Assembly: GCA_024640445.1 (NCBI GenBank)
Contig: JAHEEZ010000092.1
Coordinates: 1-12,714, forward strand
Origin: Acidobacteriota bacterium
GTDB lineage: Bacteria; Acidobacteriota; Blastocatellia; Pyrinomonadales; Pyrinomonadaceae
Length of the DNA: 12,714 bases
Reading direction: 5' to 3'
Made by a program: the position numbers and the translations under genes
Shown: positions 7,485 through 12,714 of the stretch, one piece after another
Numbering within the stretch: position 1 is the first letter of the stretch
Layout of the letters: each line of letters begins with the position of its first letter
Notes under the pieces: model-generated
Told to the model about the DNA's origin: nothing
The model's database searches: none
The model's input: the letters and a program-made list of their open reading frames with translations, nothing else

Positions 7485-7770
7485 AGGCTGTCTAAAAAGT
7501 CGATCGAAACCGTTTTCTGACGATCTGGATCGTCAGGCCCGGCTTACGGAATACATCAGTTAGTTGCCCCCGGCTTTAGACGGGGGTGAACGGCGTGCGC
7601 AAATGAAAATAGGGCTTCAGCCCCGATATTGCCGGCTAAAGCCGGCAATAGATTCAGGAAATGACTCCCTGTCCCCCCGCTAAAGCGGGGGGCAACTGAT
7701 CTCTTCAAGAGTAAAGCTGAGCGGTCGGAGGAGGCCAGGAAAAAGTCTTGAATTGCTTTTCAGACAGCCT
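7485..7770. mobile_element. Candidate non-autonomous element (MITE-like) with terminal inverted repeats
   Basis: AGGCTGTCTAAAAAG at 7485-7499 is matched in inverted orientation at 7756-7770 (AGGCTGTCTGAAAAG on the minus strand), 14 of 15 bases. The span is 286 bases with no coding frame and contains the hairpin cluster at 7555-7700. The termini resemble IS-type ends from memory (GGCTGTCT followed by an A-run). The flanks acta (7481-7484) and actc (7771-7774) agree at three of four bases, so a target duplication is unproven. The right end is 12 bases from the ftsZ stop. It could instead be two unrelated ends or part of a larger decayed element. Confidence 0.45.
7555..7700. repeat. Cluster of four hairpins, REP/BIME-like
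   Basis: Four stems lie in 146 bases. Stem 1 is 7567-7586 (CCCCCG with CGGGGG). Stem 2 is 7612-7623 (GGGC, loop TTCA, GCCC). Stem 3 is 7627-7650, a perfect 10-base stem with loop TAAA. Stem 4 is 7673-7692, a perfect 8-base stem with loop TAAA. The outer segments are also inverted copies: 7555-7577 and 7682-7700 share ATCAGTT...GCCCCC and the CTTT core, apart from a three-base insertion and small differences. Repeated palindromes with a shared GCTAAAGC core and an outer inverted pair are typical of REP/BIME sequences moved by RAYT-type transposases. No such gene is in the window. It lies downstream of ftsZ and may also slow transcription or protect the mRNA 3' end. Confidence 0.7.
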
Positions 7771-7782
7771 ACTCAAACTGCG

Positions 7783-8925
7783 TCAATCCGCTTGTCTTCT
7801 TATAAAGGTCGGAACGTCGAGGTCCTCCTTACGGGGCTCCTCGGTCGGCTTCAACCCGGCGGGCGGCGTGAAAGTCTGTCCCACGGCGCGCACTTCTTTC
7901 TTCAAAGGCGACGGAAGCTCGACGCTCTTCACCGTGTGCTCAAACCCTGTGGCGATCACTGTGATCTTCACTTCGTCTTCCTCGGACTCCTTGTAAACTG
8001 TTCCAAAGATTATGTTTGCGTTCTCGTGGGCCTCGTCGTGCACAAGCGCGATCGCGTCCTCGATCTCGTTGAGCGGCATATTTTCGGAACCCGTGATATT
8101 GATCAGCGCTCCCCTGGCTCCCTTGATCGAGTTTTCTTCAAGGAGTTTCGAATCGATCGCCGACTTCATAGCCGCAATCGCCGCTCCCTCGCCACGGCCG
8201 TGTCCGACACCCATCAGCGCCACGCCCATACCCTTCATCACCGACTTCACATCGGCGAAATCAAGGTTGATGATCCCCGGCACAGTAATGAGGTCACTGA
8301 TCCCCTGGACTGCCTGAAGCAGGACATCGTCCGCACGCTGGAATGCCTGCTTGATCGTTATCCGTTCTTCGACCTCTTTCAACCGCGAATTCGGAATGGT
8401 AATGATCGTGTCCACGCATCCGCGGAGCTCCGCGAGACCTTCTTCGGCCTGCGCCATGCGCTTCTTGCCTTCCACGCCGAACGGCTTCGTGACGACCGCT
8501 ACCGTAAGCGCCCCCATCTCGATCGCCAACGCAGCTATGACGGGCGCGGCGCCCGTTCCGGTTCCGCCGCCGAGTCCCGTTGTCACGAAGACCATATCGG
8601 AATCTTCGAGCAGGTCCATTATCTTTTCCGTATCCTCGATCGCCGCTTCGCGGCCAATAGTCGGATCCGCGCCCGCCCCAAGCCCGCGCGTGAGCCGGCT
8701 TCCGAGTTGGATCTTCATCGGCGCCTTCGAATCGTTGAGCGCCTGGAGATCCGTATTCGCGACGATGAACTCGACGTTCTGGATTCCCGCGTCGATCATC
8801 CGGTTGACAGCATTGCCTCCGCCTCCGCCGACTCCGATCACCTTTATCTTGGCGCCTGTGACCGGGGGATCGTCGAGAAATATTTCAAATTTACGGTTGG
8901 CATTATGAAGACCATCATTATTCAT
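7783..8925 (-). CDS. ftsZ: Cell division GTPase FtsZ
   Basis: FtsZ is the tubulin homologue that polymerises with GTP at midcell to form the Z-ring and recruit the divisome. It is 380 residues long, normal for the family. Visible features are the N-terminal nucleotide-binding loop GVGGGGGNAVNRM at 31-43, the tubulin signature GGGTGTGAAP at 119-128, and the T7 synergy loop NLDFADVK at 220-227 with the acidic residues (D222, D225) that complete the GTPase site of the next subunit. A short charged linker follows (about 345-368), then the conserved C-terminal peptide LDVPTFIRRQAD at 369-380 that binds FtsA and other partners. AGGGA lies 11 bases before the ATG. It is preceded by a 145-base regulatory gap after ftsA and followed by the repeat element. 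Confidence 0.99.
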   Translation of the reverse strand: MNNDGLHNANRKFEIFLDDPPVTGAKIKVIGVGGGGGNAVNRMIDAGIQNVEFIVANTDLQALNDSKAPMKIQLGSRLTRGLGAGADPTIGREAAIEDTEKIMDLLEDSDMVFVTTGLGGGTGTGAAPVIAALAIEMGALTVAVVTKPFGVEGKKRMAQAEEGLAELRGCVDTIITIPNSRLKEVEERITIKQAFQRADDVLLQAVQGISDLITVPGIINLDFADVKSVMKGMGVALMGVGHGRGEGAAIAAMKSAIDSKLLEENSIKGARGALINITGSENMPLNEIEDAIALVHDEAHENANIIFGTVYKESEEDEVKITVIATGFEHTVKSVELPSPLKKEVRAVGQTFTPPAGLKPTEEPRKEDLDVPTFIRRQAD

Positions 8926-9014
8926 CTTAGTCGCTTCCCTTATCGAATTGAGTGTAAAACTTGTGGCGCCTGTGAGAATTGAAGCTATTGGGCCAAATCA
9001 ACAATATATAGTGT

Positions 9015-9028
9015 CTATGGGCCCATAG
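9015..9028. promoter_or_regulatory. Perfect 14-base palindrome upstream of ftsZ
   Basis: CTATGGGCCCATAG is its own reverse complement, and the symmetry stops at its edges. It lies 90 bases before the ftsZ ATG, in the ftsA-ftsZ gap. On the minus strand TTGACC (9048-9043) stands upstream and an AT-rich TATATATT lies just downstream, so the palindrome falls where a promoter and operator could be. No T-run follows, so it is not a terminator. The binding protein, if any, is unknown. Confidence 0.45.
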
Positions 9029-9070
9029 CATACAACGATTAGCGGTCAAAAAGCTAGTGCAATATTAACT

Positions 9071-10312
9071 TTATTTGAATTTTCCGCGAATATTCTCGAA
9101 CCATTCGGCCACCTTCCTTCCGGTTGACCTTCCCGTGTCCGCGGGACTGCCCATCCGGGACTGCATTGAAGTGAGCGCGAGTCCAACGGCGACCGACCAT
9201 TCGGGGTTTTCAAGCCCGTCGACAAGCCCGCCCAGGATGTCGGTCCGGGGGTATCCGACACGCGTCGGGGCATCGAAGACCTGCTCCGCCACCTCGACCA
9301 TTCCCCTGATCGCCGCGCTTCCGCCGGTCAGGATCACTCCGCTGGATATTTGCTGCCCGGAGTTCGCGACCTCCTGGGCGATGTACTGGAGCAGTTCGAC
9401 CGCGCGAGGCTGAAGTATGTCGCACAGGATCTCCATTGAAAGTTCCCTGGTCTCGCTCCTTCCGACCGGGGTTATCTCGATCACCTCTTTCCTTTCTTCT
9501 TCCGAGAGCAGAAATCCGGCTACGCATCCGGTCGCCCGCTTTATCTGCTCCGCGTCCGAGATCGAGACTCGCAAACCTGTAGCGATATCCTTGGTGAACT
9601 GCATCCCTCCAAAAGGAAAAACCGCTGTGTGCTGAACCGCTCCGCGGCCGAAGATCATCATGCTGGTGATCTCCGATCCCATATTCACCAAAGCGCATCC
9701 ATATTCGGTGTCGTCGTCGGTGAGCGTGCCGGTCGACGCCGCAAGCGGCTCCAGGATCATCTGTTCGATCTCCAGTCCCGCCTTGTGTACCGCCTTGATG
9801 ATGTTCTGGCTCGCGGCGCTCGGACTGGAAACAACGTGAACAAGCGCTTCCAATCTTGACCCGCGCATTCCGATCGGCTCGGTGATCCCGTCCTGGCCGT
9901 CGATGATGAACTCCTGCGGCAGCCGGTCGACTATCTCCCATCCGGCGGGCAGCTGCATGGCGCTCGCAGATTCGATCGCGCGCTCCACATCGTCCTCAGA
10001 GATCTCCCTTCCGGCTCCGGCAACGGCAACGACCCCGCTCTTGCTCTCGCCCTGAAGATGTTCTCCCGAAAGATTCACGGTCGCCATTTCGACTTCAAGG
10101 CCGCTGACCCTTTCCGCTTCCTCGACCGCCTTCGAGATCGACTCGACGACTGCTTTCGTCGTCGTAACAATGCCGCTTCTCAGGCCTTTCGACTCTGCGT
10201 GGCCCATTCCGACGATGTTCATCTTTCCGCCCTCGGCGGGCTCTCCGATGACGCACCGTACGCGGCTGGTTCCGATGTCAAGTCCGACTGCTTGTCTTGG
10301 CCTGTTCAACAT
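9071..10312 (-). CDS. ftsA: Cell division protein FtsA
   Basis: FtsA is the actin-like protein that tethers FtsZ to the inner membrane and helps recruit later divisome proteins. It is 413 residues long, typical. The N-terminal phosphate-1 loop reads AVGLDIGTSRVRC (D12, G14, T15). The FtsA-specific 1C (SHS2) domain spans about 83-165, including EHLQGESKSGVVAV and the LPQEFIIDGQDGI segment. The adenosine-side motif is LTGGSA at 328-333. The last residues, VAEWFENIRGKFK at 401-413, form the amphipathic membrane-targeting helix. The phosphate-2 region is unusual: LVNMGSEITS with N210 where an Asp is normally found (DxGxxT). The ATG has only a weak purine-rich GGGGAA 11 bases upstream and follows ftsQ by 18 bases, suggesting coupled expression. 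Confidence 0.98.
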   Translation of the reverse strand: MLNRPRQAVGLDIGTSRVRCVIGEPAEGGKMNIVGMGHAESKGLRSGIVTTTKAVVESISKAVEEAERVSGLEVEMATVNLSGEHLQGESKSGVVAVAGAGREISEDDVERAIESASAMQLPAGWEIVDRLPQEFIIDGQDGITEPIGMRGSRLEALVHVVSSPSAASQNIIKAVHKAGLEIEQMILEPLAASTGTLTDDDTEYGCALVNMGSEITSMMIFGRGAVQHTAVFPFGGMQFTKDIATGLRVSISDAEQIKRATGCVAGFLLSEEERKEVIEITPVGRSETRELSMEILCDILQPRAVELLQYIAQEVANSGQQISSGVILTGGSAAIRGMVEVAEQVFDAPTRVGYPRTDILGGLVDGLENPEWSVAVGLALTSMQSRMGSPADTGRSTGRKVAEWFENIRGKFK

Positions 10313-10330
10313 AAATTTGCGTTCCCCGGA

Positions 10331-11161
10331 TCAAGAATTTCTGTAACCGATTATCGGGTTCTCATCGTTCGGGTCGATCACGTACTTGATCCTTTCACCC
10401 TTTCCGGCGATCGTTTCAAGCCCTTTTTGCAAGCCCTTCGCGAAATCTTCTTTGCCAAGAGAGATGGTGACGATCTCGCCCGAATCGAGGACCTTCGCCT
10501 GCGGATCATTGATATCGGATATGTCGACCGCCTTGACCCTTGCAATGAGGTCGAACCTCCGCCATTCGGAAACGAGCTTGAGATACATCTCAACCCGACG
10601 TTTGTTCATATCGCGGGCGGACTGGGTCGCGTCCTCGTCCCATCCCAGAAGTACGAATGGAGGAAGCGGTCCGCGGACCTCGGGACCGACGCGGGTCAGG
10701 ATCCTGGCCTCCTCGTCGACCAGAAAATCCTGTTCACCGATCCTCACCGAGGCGCTGGGCTTTCTTTCTATCACTGTCACGTGAACCGTATCGGGCAGGA
10801 CGCGCGAGACGCTCGCATACTTAACGAACTTTAGCTTCTCAATCTCCTGTTTGATCGATTCAAGATCAGCGTTCCATACGCCCGCTTTGTGAGTTCCCGC
10901 GCGGACGATCTGTTCGATCTTCTTATCTGATACCCTCTGTGTCCCTTCGGTCTCGACGTGCCTGACCTTGAAGAAGTCGGAAGACGCGGCGTTGCTGAAA
11001 CCCGCCGAGAACAGGAGTCCAAGGCAGAAGAGAATGCACGCCATCAGAAACAGGGGCACAAAGAAATTGACCATCTTTCCTCCGCCCTTCTTGCGCCTCG
11101 GTCGCGCTGCGGTTTTCGTTGCTGTTCCTCTTCTTGTTGCCGTGGTTCTTTTCTTAGTCAT
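10331..11161 (-). CDS. ftsQ: Cell division protein FtsQ (DivIB family)
   Basis: FtsQ is a bitopic membrane protein that scaffolds the FtsB-FtsL part of the divisome. The 276-residue protein has the expected order: a strongly basic cytoplasmic tail (1-30, rich in Arg, Lys and Thr), one membrane segment (about 31-56, VNFFVPLFLMACILFCLGLL), then a periplasmic POTRA domain (about 63-137, FFKVRHVETEGTQRVSDKKI through VIERKPSA) and the FtsQ beta domain with the VDEEARILTRV segment. It begins 8 bases inside the end of murC and has a strong GAGGAG five bases before the ATG (11167-11172), so translation is probably coupled to murC. Sequence conservation in this family is low; the call rests on architecture, POTRA motifs and position between murC and ftsA. 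Confidence 0.95.
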   Translation of the reverse strand: MTKKRTTATRRGTATKTAARPRRKKGGGKMVNFFVPLFLMACILFCLGLLFSAGFSNAASSDFFKVRHVETEGTQRVSDKKIEQIVRAGTHKAGVWNADLESIKQEIEKLKFVKYASVSRVLPDTVHVTVIERKPSASVRIGEQDFLVDEEARILTRVGPEVRGPLPPFVLLGWDEDATQSARDMNKRRVEMYLKLVSEWRRFDLIARVKAVDISDINDPQAKVLDSGEIVTISLGKEDFAKGLQKGLETIAGKGERIKYVIDPNDENPIIGYRNS

Positions 11162-12545
11162 TCCCGCTCCTCAGTAATTCGAGTATTTCGTCCGAAAGCC
11201 TGGTGATGCTTCCGGCTCCGAGTGTGATAAGAAGATCGTTCTCCTGCAGTGCCGCCGCGACCGTTTCGGCAGCCGAGTCGATCGAGCCGATGTAGCGAAC
11301 TCCCCTGTGTCCGAACCCCTCGATCTTGTCCGCCAGCACTTCGGCGGTGATTCCTTCGATCGGCTTTTCGCTCGCCGGATAGATGTCGAGTAAGAACACC
11401 TTGTCCGCGTTGTTGAACGAGGTCGCGAACTCTTCCATCAGGTCCTTTGTCCGTGTATATCTGTGCGGCTGGAAGGCCACCACAATGCGGCGCCCGCCGG
11501 CGCTTGTCTTGGCGGCTTCCAGTGTCGCTGAGACCTCGGTCGGGTGATGACCGTAATCGTCGAACACGGTGACACCGCGTGCCGTTCCTTTGAACTGGAA
11601 CCGTCGATCGGCATTTTTGAAATCCGCAAACGCCTCGACGATCTTTCCGAACTCGACATCCAGTTCCAACGCTACTGCGGTCGCAGCCAAAGCATTGTAA
11701 ACATTGTGTTTGCCGGGCACAGGCAGCTCAAGCCGCCCGAGTTCCGTGTTCCGGTTCATCACCGTGAAACTGGATCCGAAGTCATCGCCAAAGCTGATAT
11801 CGCGGGCGGAAACGTCCGCCTGGGTACTGAAGCCGTAGGTCACGATCCGGCGGGTCACCTTGGGGATGATCGATTGAACGTGCGGATCATCCATGCAAAG
11901 TATTGCCGCACCGTAGAAGGGAACCTTATTGACGAATTCCGTGAAGCACTGGAACACGTCCTCCATTCCCGAATACGATTCCATATGTTCGCGGTCGATG
12001 TTCGTGACGACGGCTATTGTCGGATAGAGCATCAGGAACGACCGGTCGCTTTCATCTGCCTCGGTCACAAACCATTCGCTGTGCCCGAGCTTCGCGTTCG
12101 AACCGAGCGTATCGACCACCCCGCCAACGATCGTCGTCGGATCAATGCCCGCGTGTCCAAGGACCGTCGCCACCATCGAAGTCGTCGAGGTCTTGCCGTG
12201 CGAGCCGGATATCGCCACCGAATACGGCTTTAGAGTCATCAGCTCCGCAAGCATCTCGGCCCGGGGTATGACCGGTATCTTCTTTTCCCGGGCGGCCTGA
12301 ACCTCCGGGTTGTCCGGACTGACAGCGGACGAATACACGACGACCTCGGCGTCGCCGACATTCTCCGCGGCGTGGCCCTCGTAGACCTTCACGTTCAAAA
12401 GGCCCTCGAGCCTCTGCGTATTCTTCGAACGATTCAGGTCCGAACCCGTGACGTTGAAGCCCAGATTTGAAAGCACCTCGGCGATCCCGCTCATCCCGAT
12501 GCCGCCGATGCCTATGAAATGTATGTTCTTAACGTGTCTAAACAT
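11154..12545 (-). CDS. murC: UDP-N-acetylmuramate--L-alanine ligase
   Basis: MurC adds L-alanine to UDP-N-acetylmuramate with ATP, the first peptide step in cytoplasmic peptidoglycan precursor synthesis. It is 463 residues, the usual length. The N-terminal Rossmann-like UDP-binding motif is IGIGGIGMSGIAEVL at 11-25. The central-domain P-loop is GSHGKTSTT at 114-122. Later motifs include TEADESDRSF and NIDREHM in the middle domain, and GKHNVYNALAA and FDDYGHHPTEV further on, with FQPHRYTRT in the C-terminal domain. The gene overlaps ftsQ by 8 bases and leads the cell-division cluster. No Shine-Dalgarno is seen before the ATG (the upstream bases read CAGTGTAACTA), but the family N-terminus MFRHVKNIHFIGIGG supports this start. 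Confidence 0.98.
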   Translation of the reverse strand: MFRHVKNIHFIGIGGIGMSGIAEVLSNLGFNVTGSDLNRSKNTQRLEGLLNVKVYEGHAAENVGDAEVVVYSSAVSPDNPEVQAAREKKIPVIPRAEMLAELMTLKPYSVAISGSHGKTSTTSMVATVLGHAGIDPTTIVGGVVDTLGSNAKLGHSEWFVTEADESDRSFLMLYPTIAVVTNIDREHMESYSGMEDVFQCFTEFVNKVPFYGAAILCMDDPHVQSIIPKVTRRIVTYGFSTQADVSARDISFGDDFGSSFTVMNRNTELGRLELPVPGKHNVYNALAATAVALELDVEFGKIVEAFADFKNADRRFQFKGTARGVTVFDDYGHHPTEVSATLEAAKTSAGGRRIVVAFQPHRYTRTKDLMEEFATSFNNADKVFLLDIYPASEKPIEGITAEVLADKIEGFGHRGVRYIGSIDSAAETVAAALQENDLLITLGAGSITRLSDEILELLRSGND

Positions 12546-12714
12546 TAGTTACACTGACCAGTGACCATTGATCGCCGCAATTGGCCATGCTTTATTTGTT
12601 GGTGGTCATTCACTGCTTCGAATACATACACCAGCTACCTATTATTAATTCTCAACCAAAAATTGCTTTTCATTGATCGATGAGCACTGGCCATTGATCA
12701 TTGTCCTTTGCCCG
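12546..12714. repeat. Gene-free leader of murC with degenerate short repeats
   Basis: These 169 bases to the window edge hold no coding frame. An imperfect direct repeat occurs at 12560-12573 (AGTGACCATTGATC) and 12686-12699 (ACTGGCCATTGATC), with further CATTGATC and GATCGATG fragments between 12670 and 12700 and a small hairpin CACTG-AC-CAGTG at 12552-12563. From memory, such TGACCATTGA-type decayed repeats are common between genes of environmental bacteria. The middle (12620-12670) is AT-rich and could carry the murC promoter, but I see no convincing -35/-10 pair. Confidence 0.4.

Noticed and set aside
7753..8982. A 409-codon plus-strand open frame opposite ftsZ
   Set aside because: It mirrors ftsZ codon structure, is rich in Arg and His with no domain pattern, and ftsZ itself is unmistakable. 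It is a GC-bias shadow.

Overview
The window is a chromosomal housekeeping segment from a moderately GC-rich bacterium. Nine complete genes lie on the minus strand, and the 3' end of a tenth runs on the plus strand at the left edge. The protein styles, the orphan receiver proteins and the hairpin-rich intergenic repeats suggest Acidobacteriota, perhaps Blastocatellia. That placement is inference from pattern memory, not a database result. I saw no tRNA, rRNA, CRISPR array, prophage or intact transposase.

Reading along the minus strand from the right end: a repeat-rich leader (12546-12714) precedes murC, ftsQ, ftsA and ftsZ, a compact division and cell-wall cluster. murC makes UDP-MurNAc-L-Ala for peptidoglycan, FtsQ is the periplasmic-facing divisome scaffold, FtsA anchors the Z-ring to the membrane and FtsZ forms the ring. 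murC and ftsQ overlap by 8 bases and ftsQ and ftsA are 18 bases apart. ftsZ is set off by 145 bases that hold a perfect 14-base palindrome. The murB and ddl genes often found between murC and ftsQ are absent here.

Downstream of ftsZ is a gene-free stretch (7204-7782). It holds a possible non-autonomous mobile element of about 286 bases with terminal inverted repeats (7485-7770), and nested inside it a cluster of four hairpins (7555-7700) resembling REP or BIME sequences. Next come pdxA (vitamin B6 synthesis), a stand-alone receiver protein, and a 481-residue protein made of a receiver domain, a long acidic disordered linker with degenerate repeats, and a conserved-looking helical tail. A good intrinsic terminator (4095-4144) closes that unit. 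valS (valyl-tRNA synthetase) and nadC (NAD synthesis) follow, 31 bases apart.

Between nadC and the converging plus-strand gene, a fragment of a CPBP-family membrane protease, lies a long imperfect inverted repeat (325-423). Most of the window is ordinary core metabolism and division. The points most worth a second look are the receiver/acidic-linker/helical-tail protein, the nested repeat element after ftsZ, the palindrome upstream of ftsZ, and an Asp-to-Asn change at a nucleotide-site position in FtsA.
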